Shown piece after piece: positions 1 through 7,554 of a DNA stretch of 64,000 nucleotides. Below the pieces are notes generated by a model that did no database searches, was not told the origin of the DNA, and worked only from the letters and a program-made list of their open reading frames with translations. The translations under genes and the position numbers were made by a program. This stretch comes from Microtetraspora malaysiensis (GTDB lineage: Bacteria > Actinomycetota > Actinomycetes > Streptosporangiales > Streptosporangiaceae). Numbering within the stretch: the stretch's first letter is position 1; each line of letters opens with the position of its first letter. The stretch lies in NCBI RefSeq assembly GCF_001528665.1, contig NZ_BBYJ01000012.1:62001-126000 (forward strand), in the 5' to 3' direction.

Positions 1-81
1 GCGCAGTCGTCACGATCGTCCTTTCGTCCGGCGGTGGTCCCAGCGTAGAACCAAGGCGCAGAACGCCCCAAACTGCACGTT

Positions 82-1290
82 TTATGCCTGTGCGGGTGAC
101 GCGTCGCGAAAGGTGTGATCGGTGTCGACGTGGTCGAGCGCGGCCAGGTGGTGCCGCCGGGTGAACAGGATCGCGATGCCCACAACGCAGCAGGCCGCCC
201 CCACGTAGTACGGCACGGCCTCGCCGAACTCCTCGCCCAGTTTGGTCACGATGTACGGCGCGAGCGCCCCGCCCATCCAGCGGACGAAGTTGTAGCCGGC
301 CGAGGCGACGGGACGGGGCGCGTCCGACACCTCCATCGCGGCCTCGGTGAAGATCGTGTTGTTGAACCCGATGGGGATGCCGCAAAGGATCACGAAGACC
401 ACGGTCCCGGCCTGCCCGGAGAGGGCGATGCCCACCTGGAGGACGGCGAGCAGCGCGAGGGAGAGCAGCAGCACGCGGACCGACCCGAGGCGGCGCTGCA
501 GCCACGGCGCGCCGAAGACGGAGGCCAGCGCCACACAGACGCCCCACCCGAAGAACACCGCGCCGATGCCGTACGCGGACATGCCGAGGATGAACGGGGT
601 GAACGCCAGCACGGTGAAGAACGCGAAGTTGTAGAAGAGCGCGGTGAAGGCGGTGGTGGACAGGCCGCCGTGGGCCAGCGCGCGGATCGGGTCGCTCAGC
701 CGGGTCCGCATGGCGGGCTTCGGCGTCGGCGCGAGCAGGCTCACGATCAGGACGAACCCGACGGCCATCAGCGTCGCGGTGCCGAAGAAGGGCGCACGCC
801 AGTTCCAGTCGCCGAGCAGCGCCCCGATCAGCGGGCCCAGGGAGATGCCGAGACCGAGCGCGGCCTCGTAGAGGATGATCGCCTTCTCCGCGCCGCCGCT
901 GGCCGCGCCGACGATCACGGCGAGCGCGGTGGCCACGAAGAGCGCGTTGCCGAGGCCCCATCCGGCGCGGAAGCCGACGAGCTGGCCGACCGTGCCGGAG
1001 GTCCCGGCCAGCGCGGCGAAGACGACGACGAGCGCGAGACCGAGCAGGAGGGTGCGCTTGCCGCCGATCCGGCTGGAGACCCAGCCGGTGACCAGCATCG
1101 CGACCGCGGTGACCAGGAAGTAGCTGGTGAACAGCAGCGACACCTGGCTGGGCGTGGCGTGCAGCCCCTGCGCGATCGACGGGAGGATGGGGTCGACGAG
1201 CCCGATCCCCATGAAGGCCACCACCGCGGCGAACGCGGTGGCCCACACCGAGACGGGCTGGCGGAGGATCCCTCCGGTTGGCTGCGACAA
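82..1290 (-). CDS. MFS transporter, drug-efflux type
   Basis: A 402-residue major facilitator of the inner membrane, probably a proton-coupled exporter of a small toxic compound. Hydrophobic segments fill the protein from about residue 15 to 385. The loop after the second segment carries the MFS motif-A pattern GWVSSRIGGKR near residue 70. The start is a TTG preceded by AAGGAG at a spacing of six. It lies 11 bases after a MarR gene on the same strand, so the pair should be one transcript, with the MarR protein controlling the pump as in many MarR-MFS pairs. The substrate cannot be read from the sequence. Confidence 0.85.
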   Translation of the reverse strand: MSQPTGGILRQPVSVWATAFAAVVAFMGIGLVDPILPSIAQGLHATPSQVSLLFTSYFLVTAVAMLVTGWVSSRIGGKRTLLLGLALVVVFAALAGTSGTVGQLVGFRAGWGLGNALFVATALAVIVGAASGGAEKAIILYEAALGLGISLGPLIGALLGDWNWRAPFFGTATLMAVGFVLIVSLLAPTPKPAMRTRLSDPIRALAHGGLSTTAFTALFYNFAFFTVLAFTPFILGMSAYGIGAVFFGWGVCVALASVFGAPWLQRRLGSVRVLLLSLALLAVLQVGIALSGQAGTVVFVILCGIPIGFNNTIFTEAAMEVSDAPRPVASAGYNFVRWMGGALAPYIVTKLGEEFGEAVPYYVGAACCVVGIAILFTRRHHLAALDHVDTDHTFRDASPAQA

Positions 1291-1301
1291 CTGGGGCTCC
1301 T

Positions 1302-1727
1302 TCAGCTTCGGCCGAGCTTGGCGAGGGCGGGCAGGGCGACGTCGATGGCGGCGCGCTCCTCGGGGGTGAGGAAGCCGAGCTGGCGGGTGAGATAGCCGAT
1401 CCTGGACTCCCGTACGGCGTGCAGCCGGGCGCGGCCCTCCTCGGTGAGCTCGACGGTGCGCACGCGGGCGTCGGCCGGGTCGGCGGCGCGCGCGACGAGC
1501 CCGGCGTCCTCCAGCCGGTTGATCTGCACCGTCATGGTGGGGAGTTGCACCGCGTGATCCTCGGCCAGCTCGGTCATCCGCCGGCCGCCGCCCTCCAGGG
1601 AGCCGAGCACGGCGTACTGCTGGGCGGTGATCGGCTGGCCCGCCGTCGTGCGGCGCAGCAGCATCACCAGGTGGCGCAGTTCGCGGGAGAGGCGCTCGGC
1701 CAGCGCCCGCGTGTCATCCGTCGTCAT
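1302..1727 (-). CDS. MarR-family transcriptional regulator
   Basis: This 141-residue winged-helix protein has a typical MarR layout, with a dimerisation helix at the N terminus, a DNA-binding region around residues 45-95 (TMTVQINRLEDAGLV, then the wing with ADARVRTVELTEEG) and a C-terminal helix. It is upstream of and probably co-transcribed with the MFS gene. There is no Shine-Dalgarno sequence next to the ATG; the nearest GGAG is about 30 bases upstream. The transcript may therefore be leaderless. A long dyad covers the start codon, which suggests autorepression. Confidence 0.85.
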   Translation of the reverse strand: MTTDDTRALAERLSRELRHLVMLLRRTTAGQPITAQQYAVLGSLEGGGRRMTELAEDHAVQLPTMTVQINRLEDAGLVARAADPADARVRTVELTEEGRARLHAVRESRIGYLTRQLGFLTPEERAAIDVALPALAKLGRS

Positions 1728-1760
1728 AGTTTGCCATGCTAACTTAGTCTGGCTAACTAT
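1726..1760 (-). promoter_or_regulatory. Palindromic operator over the marR start codon
   Basis: A 35-base dyad has arms ATAGTTTGCCATGCTAA and, on the other strand, ATAGTTAGCCAGACTAA, which agree at 14 of 17 positions. It begins inside the ATG of the MarR gene and extends upstream, where the promoter should lie. This is the expected position for a MarR autorepression site. Confidence 0.6.
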
Positions 1761-1812
1761 TTCTCCGGAGGGGCCCTCATCCGCCTGATATTCCAGGATC
1801 TTCCGGAAAGCC

Positions 1813-1847
1813 GAAACGGCGACCCCGCATAGCGGGGCCGCCGTTTC
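1813..1847 (-). terminator. Hairpin terminator of pdxS
   Basis: The outer stem GAAACGGC / GCCGTTTC and inner stem CCCCGC / GCGGGG are separated by a two-base internal mismatch and closed by an ATA loop. On the minus strand it follows the pdxS stop codon by about 30 bases. The T-tract is poor, as is usual in actinobacteria. Confidence 0.6.
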
Positions 1848-1879
1848 TCAGCGGACGCTCGGTCGTCAGACCGGCGAGA

Positions 1880-2791
1880 TCACCAGCCGCGCTCGGCCAG
1901 GCGGTGCGGCACCGGGATCTCGTCCACGTTGATGCCGACCATGGCCTCGCCCAGGCCGCGCGACACCTTCGCCACGACGTCCGGGTCGTCGTAGAACGTG
2001 GTGGCCTTGACGATGGCGGCGGCGCGCTTGGCCGGGTCGCCGGACTTGAAGATGCCGGAGCCGACGAAGACGCCCTCGGCGCCGAGCTGCATCATCATCG
2101 CGGCGTCGGCCGGGGTGGCGATGCCGCCCGCGGTGAACAGCACGACCGGGAGCTTGCCGGCCTTGGCCACCTCGACGACCAGCTCGTACGGCGCCTGCAG
2201 CTCCTTGGCCGCGACGTACAGCTCGTCCTCGGACAGCGAGGTGAGCCGCCGGATCTCGCCGCGGATCGTGCGCATGTGAGTGACGGCGTTGGAGACGTCA
2301 CCGGTGCCGGCCTCGCCCTTGGAGCGGATCATCGCGGCGCCCTCGGTGATGCGGCGCAGCGCCTCACCCAGGTTGGTGGCCCCGCAGACGAAGGGCACGG
2401 TGAAACGCCACTTGTCGATGTGGTTGGCGTAGTCGGCCGGGGTGAGCACCTCGGACTCGTCGATGTAGTCGACGCCAAGCGCCTGCAGCACCTGGGCCTC
2501 GACGAAGTGGCCGATCCGGGCCTTGGCCATCACCGGGATCGACACGGTGTTGATGATGCCCTCGATCATGTCGGGGTCACTCATCCGGGACACCCCACCC
2601 TGGGCGCGGATGTCGGCGGGGACGCGCTCCAGTGCCATGACCGCGACCGCTCCCGCGTCCTCGGCGATCTTGGCCTGCTCGGGCGTGACGACGTCCATGA
2701 TGACGCCGCCCTTGAGCATCTCGGCCATGCCCCGCTTCACGCGGGCGGTGCCGACGGCGGTCTCGTTGACTTCAGGCGTGCTGCTGGACAC
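1880..2791 (-). CDS. pdxS: Pyridoxal 5'-phosphate synthase subunit PdxS
   Basis: PdxS is the synthase subunit of the DXP-independent vitamin B6 pathway, making pyridoxal phosphate from ribose 5-phosphate, glyceraldehyde 3-phosphate and ammonia. The 303 residues match the family length. The Schiff-base lysine is Lys90 in [11 protein letters not shown] (Lys81 in B. subtilis), and the second lysine is in [13 protein letters not shown]. The GTG start has GAGGT six bases upstream. The glutaminase partner pdxT, often directly downstream, is not here: a terminator and a MarR-MFS pair follow instead. The subunit needs ammonia from PdxT, so pdxT is presumably elsewhere in the genome. Confidence 0.96.
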   Translation of the reverse strand: MSSSTPEVNETAVGTARVKRGMAEMLKGGVIMDVVTPEQAKIAEDAGAVAVMALERVPADIRAQGGVSRMSDPDMIEGIINTVSIPVMAKARIGHFVEAQVLQALGVDYIDESEVLTPADYANHIDKWRFTVPFVCGATNLGEALRRITEGAAMIRSKGEAGTGDVSNAVTHMRTIRGEIRRLTSLSEDELYVAAKELQAPYELVVEVAKAGKLPVVLFTAGGIATPADAAMMMQLGAEGVFVGSGIFKSGDPAKRAAAIVKATTFYDDPDVVAKVSRGLGEAMVGINVDEIPVPHRLAERGW

Positions 2792-2953
2792 GTTGCTACC
2801 TCACGACGGCGGATCAGTGGATTCTCTTCCATGGTAGGTCCTGACCGAACCTTGGCCCGACGCACCATCCTGTAAGGGTTCGTCCCGCGTTTTGTACGCC
2901 GCGCCCATACCTCGGTCGTGCCCGGCCCCGGCGTCGCCTCCCGTACGGACGGG

Positions 2954-3961
2954 TCAGGGGGCGATGGGCTTGCGCGAGGCGAGCACGACCCAGACCTGGC
3001 CGCGCGCGAACGGCATCGGCGACCCGTCGGCCATGGTGTAGGTGGTGCCCCCCTCCTCCGAGGGGCGCTCCCACCTGACCTTGTACGCCATGCCGTCGCG
3101 CAGCACGACGCCGGTGCCCTTGCCGACGCTGTGGACCAGGGGCGTGTAACTGCCGGTGAAGTCGTGGAACTCCGACCTCTCGGTCTTCACCCACTGCACC
3201 ACGATCGTCGGCGCGCCCTGCTGGCCGCCCTCGGCCGCCATGTCCTTCTTGCCGTCCTGGGTGACCAGCCAGCGCTTCTGCGTCTCCGACCAGGCGAACT
3301 CGAAGTTCGCCGCGGGGTAGCGTACGCGCACCTTCTTCTGCGGCACTCCCCCGGCGGGTGGCTCGTCGGAGAACACGAAGCCGACGTCGTCCGCCTTGGT
3401 CGCCTGGGACGCCTTCGCCAGCAGCTTGCGGGGGGTGGCGAACAGGTTGTACGGCGCGTACCGGCCCTGGGCCCGGAAGTAGGCGCCGGGCGTACTGCTG
3501 TCGGAGACATCGAACAGCGACGCCTTCTGCACGTACGGGATCATCTTGGTCTGCACACCCGAATACGAAAGGGCGGGCTTGCCGAACTGCGGCAGGATGT
3601 GCAGGTCAGAGATCCGGGCGCTGCGGACCGGCCCCACCTGGGCGGGCAGCTTCGAGGAGAAGATCGCCATGAGACGGGTGAGCCCGCCCTCGACCTGCTC
3701 GACGTAGACGATGTCGGCACTGCGCACGCCCATCTGCGGCTTGCCGGCCGAGGTGTTCTCGATCTTCACGGCGAGAACCGGACGAGCCTGGTTGAACGGG
3801 CGTCCGGTGAACGGGTGCTCGGGCGGCGGGGTCGGCGACGGGGAGGCGGTCGCGGCCTCAGGCTGTGCGAGGGGCGGCTTGTCACTGTCTGAGGAACACG
3901 CGGCACCGGCGAGAACCGCCCCCAGACCAAGCGTGACACCGATCATCCGTTGCGCCCGCAC
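2954..3961 (-). CDS. DUF3048 (YerB-type) lipoprotein
   Basis: A predicted exported lipoprotein of about 335 residues. The N terminus has a hydrophobic stretch (MIGVTLGLGAVLAGAAC) ending in a plausible lipobox cysteine, followed by a low-complexity Ser/Pro linker (SPSPTPPPEH). The rest is the two-part DUF3048 domain, with FTGRPFNQARPVLAVKIEN at the start of the first part. The B. subtilis relative is YerB; the biochemical role is unknown. I chose the GTG at 3961 because GGAGGAG sits seven bases upstream; a TTG two codons earlier would be almost on top of the same ribosome site. A clear promoter precedes it. Confidence 0.8.
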   Translation of the reverse strand: MRAQRMIGVTLGLGAVLAGAACSSDSDKPPLAQPEAATASPSPTPPPEHPFTGRPFNQARPVLAVKIENTSAGKPQMGVRSADIVYVEQVEGGLTRLMAIFSSKLPAQVGPVRSARISDLHILPQFGKPALSYSGVQTKMIPYVQKASLFDVSDSSTPGAYFRAQGRYAPYNLFATPRKLLAKASQATKADDVGFVFSDEPPAGGVPQKKVRVRYPAANFEFAWSETQKRWLVTQDGKKDMAAEGGQQGAPTIVVQWVKTERSEFHDFTGSYTPLVHSVGKGTGVVLRDGMAYKVRWERPSEEGGTTYTMADGSPMPFARGQVWVVLASRKPIAP

Positions 3962-4057
3962 CCTCAAGCTCCTCCCATGGAGAACCAGCCGAAATCAGCA
4001 GGGAACGCCGCATCCGGACCGGCTCGCGCCGCGAAATGGCAACGAGCTTACCGGCGC

Positions 4058-4087
4058 TAGATAGTAGATCCCGCTTGGAACGGTCAA
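4058..4087 (-). promoter_or_regulatory. Sigma-70-type promoter of the DUF3048 gene
   Basis: On the minus strand, TTGACC and TATCTA are separated by 18 bases, about 97 bases before the GTG start. It is one of the best matches to a vegetative promoter in the window. Confidence 0.55.
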
Positions 4088-4093
4088 AAGCGA

Positions 4094-4636
4094 CTATTCC
4101 GCCGCGAGGACCGCCGGAGGCGCATCGTCGATCTCGAAGAACCGAGGATATTCCGTGTGACCCGCCAGCCGGAGCGTACGCGCCAGCCACCGGCGTTGCG
4201 CCGTGCGGGTGACGTCGACGGCGTTGTTGTAGAACCGCCGGGAGTAGACCACCTTGGCCACCGCGGCGTCGAGTTCCTCCAGCAGCTCCGGGCCGGTGGG
4301 ATGCTCGGCCAGCCTCTCCCGGAAGCGGTCCTGGTCCACGACCGCGCGCAACGTCCGGGACAGGTCGCTCTCGGCGTGCTCACGCTCGTCCAGCCCCGCC
4401 GTACGGGCCTCGTGGGCGGCGGCCGCGAGCACGAGCGAGGTCGCGGGGTCGAGGATGCGCGACCCGGCGAGCTCCAGGCAGACCGCGGCCCGCCGCAGCA
4501 GCGACGCGTCGAGCGCCGCCTGCGCGGTCTCCAGCCGGATGTGCAGCCGGTCGAGCCGACCGGCCCGCCAGGAGATGTAGACGGCGGTGAGCACGACGAT
4601 CACGCCCACCACGAGGATCAGGACGGTGGTCGTCAC
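4094..4636 (-). CDS. LemA-like membrane protein, end of the pgsA-pimA operon
   Basis: A 180-residue protein with one N-terminal membrane segment (VLILVVGVIVVLTAVYISW) and a helical remainder likely facing away from the membrane. The stretch VVYSRRFYNNAVDVTR resembles the conserved RQFYN motif of LemA-family proteins, so I call it LemA-like; the family has no established activity. The GTG start overlaps the pimA stop codon by four bases (GTGA), so it is translationally coupled to the phosphatidylinositol mannoside genes. A role at the membrane in that pathway is an inference from coupling only. Confidence 0.65.
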   Translation of the reverse strand: MTTTVLILVVGVIVVLTAVYISWRAGRLDRLHIRLETAQAALDASLLRRAAVCLELAGSRILDPATSLVLAAAAHEARTAGLDEREHAESDLSRTLRAVVDQDRFRERLAEHPTGPELLEELDAAVAKVVYSRRFYNNAVDVTRTAQRRWLARTLRLAGHTEYPRFFEIDDAPPAVLAAE

Positions 4637-5766
4637 GACGCGTCGTCCTCCACCACACCGGCGGTCGCGTCGGTCACGGTCTCGTAGACGCGCGACACGT
4701 CGCGGGCGACGGTGGACCAGTCGTACTTGCGCACCGCCTGCCGCGCCTCGTCGGACAGCTTGGCGCGGCGCCCGGGGTCGTCGAGGAGCCGGGCCGCCTC
4801 CTTGGCCAGGGCGGCCGGGTCGCCGGTGGCGAACAGCGCGCCGGCCTGCCCGTCCCCGAGCACCCGCCGGAACGCGGGGATGTCGCTGGCCAGGATGGGC
4901 GCACCGGCCGACATCGCCTCGGTGAGCACGATGCCGAAGCTCTCGCCGCCGAGGTTGGGCGCGCAGAAGACGTCCACCGAGTGGTAGGCGCGCGCCTTGT
5001 CCTCCTCGCTGACCATGCCGAGCAGCCCGACCCGGTCGTGGAGCCGCTCGGGCAGGCGGCCGAGCACGTCCGCCGCGTCGCCGGGGCCGGCGATCAGCAG
5101 CCGCACGTCCGGCCGCTCCTCGGCGAGGATCTCGAAGGCCGCCAGCAGGACGGGCAGCCCCTTGCGCGGCTCGTCCATCCGGCCGAGGAAGCCGATGACG
5201 CCGCCGTCCGGCCCCCAGCCGGGCAGCGGCTCGGCCTCGGCGTACCGGCTGACGGTGACGCCGTTGGGGATCAGGACGGCGTCGCCGCCGAGGTGCTCGA
5301 CCAGCGTCTTACGCGCCGCGTCGGAGACCGCGATCCTCGCGGTGATCTTCTCCAGCGCGCTCTGCAGCATCGGCGCGGCCACCGACATGGCGCGGGAGCG
5401 CTCGTAGGAGGCGTGGAACGTCCCCACGATCGGGCCGCGCGCCACCCAGCAGGCGAGCAGGCCGAGGGACGGCACGGCGGGCTCGTGGACGTGCAGCACG
5501 TCGAACCGGCCCTCGCGGATCCACTTGCGGACCCGGCCGGCCGACAGGAAGCCGAACGCCAGCCGCGCCACCGACCCGTTGTACGGCACCGGCACCGCCC
5601 GGCCGGCCGAGACGACGTACGGCTCCAGCGGGGCGTCGTCGCCCGCCGGGGCCATGACGGAGACGAAGTGGCCGTCGGCGATGAGCGCCTCGGCGAGGTC
5701 GCGCACGTGGGCCTGGACGCCGCCCGGGACCTCCCAGGTGTACGGGCAGACGATGCCGATCCTCAT
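4633..5766 (-). CDS. pimA: Phosphatidylinositol alpha-mannosyltransferase PimA
   Basis: PimA is a GT4-family GDP-mannose-dependent transferase. It adds the first mannose to phosphatidylinositol on the cytoplasmic face of the membrane, starting PIM synthesis. The 377-residue protein begins MRIGIVCPYTWEVPGGVQAH, with the glycine-rich loop of the acceptor domain. The C-terminal domain has GFLGRMDEPRKG and the nucleotide-sugar motif ESFGIVLTE (EX7E). The ATG overlaps the stop codon of the acyltransferase gene by four bases, which fixes this start against a much longer open frame that runs back through the preceding gene. Context with pgsA and the acyltransferase supports the assignment. Confidence 0.93.
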   Translation of the reverse strand: MRIGIVCPYTWEVPGGVQAHVRDLAEALIADGHFVSVMAPAGDDAPLEPYVVSAGRAVPVPYNGSVARLAFGFLSAGRVRKWIREGRFDVLHVHEPAVPSLGLLACWVARGPIVGTFHASYERSRAMSVAAPMLQSALEKITARIAVSDAARKTLVEHLGGDAVLIPNGVTVSRYAEAEPLPGWGPDGGVIGFLGRMDEPRKGLPVLLAAFEILAEERPDVRLLIAGPGDAADVLGRLPERLHDRVGLLGMVSEEDKARAYHSVDVFCAPNLGGESFGIVLTEAMSAGAPILASDIPAFRRVLGDGQAGALFATGDPAALAKEAARLLDDPGRRAKLSDEARQAVRKYDWSTVARDVSRVYETVTDATAGVVEDDAS

Positions 5767-6707
5767 GACGCGTCCGCGGATCGCGGCTCCAGGTCGTCGA
5801 GCCACAGCCGCTGGAGCATGTGCCAGTCCTCCGGATGCTCGGCGATGCCCTTCTCGAACACGGACGCCATCTGCTGGGTCATGACGGCGACCTTGTCCCG
5901 GCGGGTGCCCTCCTCGGGGACGGGGATCTCCTCGTGGATCCGCAACCCCCAGTCGGACCCCTCGAACCACAGGGTGGCGGGCAGCAGGGCCGCCCCGGTC
6001 TGGAGCGCGAGCAGCGCGGGCCCGGGGGCCATGCGGGTGCGCGCGCCGAAGAAGTCGACCTCGACGCCGGAGGCGGTCAGGTCGCGGTCGGCGGGCAGGC
6101 AGACCGCGCGGCCCGCCCGCAGCCGCTGGGCGAGCGTGCCGAACGCCATGCCGCTGCCGCCACCCTTGCCGGTGAGCGGCAGCACCTCCATGCCGAGGCT
6201 CTGCCGGTAGGCGAGGAAACGCTCGAACAGCGACTCGGGCTTGAGCCGCTCGGCCACGGTGGTGAAGGGGTGCCCCTTGTGCACCAGCCAGGCGCCGGCG
6301 ACGTCCCAGTTGCCCATGTGCGGCAGGGCGAGCACCACGCCGCGGCCCCTGGCGAGGTTGTCGAAGATCGCCTGCTCGCCGCTGGCGTGGGTGCCGCCGA
6401 GGATCCGCTCGCGACTCATGGAGGGGAGGCGGAACGCCTCGACCCAGTAGCGGAAGTAGGAGCGCAGCCCGGCCCGGCTGAGCTCGCGCACCTCCGTGGA
6501 GCCCGCGTCGGCGCCGACGACGCGGGCCAGGTTGGACTCCAGCCGTCGTACGGCCTTGCCCTGCCGGCGCCACATCACATCGGCGACGCTCTGGAAGATC
6601 CATCCGGCCAGGCGCTCGGGGAGGCGCCGGACCACCACCCATCCGGCGGCGTAGCTCGCCGCGACGATCCGATCGGCAACGGGCAACCGCCCGTCGGGGC
6701 GATTCAC
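5763..6707 (-). CDS. Phosphatidylinositol mannoside acyltransferase (PatA-like)
   Basis: A LpxL/HtrB-type acyltransferase of 314 residues, expected to acylate a mannose of PIM at the inner membrane. The catalytic HX4D motif is visible in LALPHMGNWDVAGAW, and a second conserved block is CLPADRDLTASGVEVDFFG. A weakly hydrophobic N terminus could dock it to the membrane. The GTG start at 6707 overlaps the pgsA stop (GTGA), and its stop overlaps the pimA start. Co-translation with pgsA and pimA makes PIM the likely substrate rather than another glycolipid. Confidence 0.9.
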   Translation of the reverse strand: MNRPDGRLPVADRIVAASYAAGWVVVRRLPERLAGWIFQSVADVMWRRQGKAVRRLESNLARVVGADAGSTEVRELSRAGLRSYFRYWVEAFRLPSMSRERILGGTHASGEQAIFDNLARGRGVVLALPHMGNWDVAGAWLVHKGHPFTTVAERLKPESLFERFLAYRQSLGMEVLPLTGKGGGSGMAFGTLAQRLRAGRAVCLPADRDLTASGVEVDFFGARTRMAPGPALLALQTGAALLPATLWFEGSDWGLRIHEEIPVPEEGTRRDKVAVMTQQMASVFEKGIAEHPEDWHMLQRLWLDDLEPRSADAS

Positions 6708-7312
6708 CTGACCACCGCCTGTCGGTAGACGTGGACCATTCGCTGGACGACCGTGACCGCGCTCGCCGCCGCGAGCAGCCATAGCCCGGCCGCCAGGATG
6801 TACGGCACGCCGAGGCCCGAGAGTCCGGTCGCGACGAGGATGCCGACGAGCCGCTCGCCGCGCTCGGCGATCCCGACGTTCGCCGTCATCCCGAGCCCCT
6901 CCGCCCGAGCCTTGGCATATGACACCAATGCTCCCGCGACGAGGCAGAAAAGCGCCACGCCCGCGAGGACGAACTCCGGCTCGTCCTCAAGGATGAAGTA
7001 GAGGATGAGCCCGGAGAAGATCGCGGCGTCGCCGAGCCGGTCGAGGGTCGAGTCGAGGAAGGCCCCCCATTTGCTGCCCGTGCCGCCGCTCATCCGGGCG
7101 AGCACGCCGTCGAGCAGGTCGGCGAGGACGCAGACCGTGATCGCGACCGTGCCCCAGAAGAGGTGGCCCGTGGGGAAGAGGGTCAGCGCCGCGACGACCA
7201 CGCCCAGCGTGCCGGCCACGGTGACGACGTCGGGGGAAATCCCGTGGCGGGCGAGGACCCGCCCCAGGGGGGTCAGCACTCGGGTGACGGCGGGGCGCAG
7301 GACGTTCAGCAT
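6704..7312 (-). CDS. pgsA: Phosphatidylinositol phosphate synthase (CDP-alcohol phosphatidyltransferase)
   Basis: This multi-pass enzyme joins CDP-diacylglycerol and inositol 1-phosphate to make phosphatidylinositol phosphate, the precursor of PI and PIMs. The complete CDP-alcohol signature DG-X2-AR-X8-G-X3-D-X3-D is present in DLLDGVLARMSGGTG through FLDSTLDR. The start at MLNVLRPAV gives 202 residues. An ATG at 7333 would add seven residues and is equally possible; neither has a convincing ribosome site. It is the first gene of the four-gene coupled operon. The HIT gene often found just upstream is separated here by two genes on the other strand. Confidence 0.92.
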   Translation of the reverse strand: MLNVLRPAVTRVLTPLGRVLARHGISPDVVTVAGTLGVVVAALTLFPTGHLFWGTVAITVCVLADLLDGVLARMSGGTGSKWGAFLDSTLDRLGDAAIFSGLILYFILEDEPEFVLAGVALFCLVAGALVSYAKARAEGLGMTANVGIAERGERLVGILVATGLSGLGVPYILAAGLWLLAAASAVTVVQRMVHVYRQAVVR

Positions 7313-7554
7313 CGCGCTCCGATCGTAGGCCATGGAACGCCTGGTGAGGCGACCAAGCCCATTCCGGAGATAGGTCTTGTGATCTGCGCCACATGGGTAA
7401 AAGGTGAAGAACACGCGCCTGGGATTCCCGGCGGGGAGGACGGGCCGCCCGGCCAGGACGACCCGGGGCGAAGGGCTCCGCCGGCGTCCGGGTGGCGCGC
7501 GCAGCGACGGCAGAGCGGCCGGCGCCCCGGCCGCTCGTGAATCCGGGAGGCGAA

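Noticed and set aside
115-1395. Long plus-strand open frame of 426 codons opposite the MFS gene
   Set aside because: High-GC shadow: composition is Arg/Gly/Glu-rich without any fold, while the minus strand has a clear MFS protein. The many other long mirrored frames in the window were dropped for the same reason.
4633-6642. 669-codon frame including pimA
   Set aside because: Only the part from 5766 is PimA; the front is an out-of-frame reading of the acyltransferase gene.
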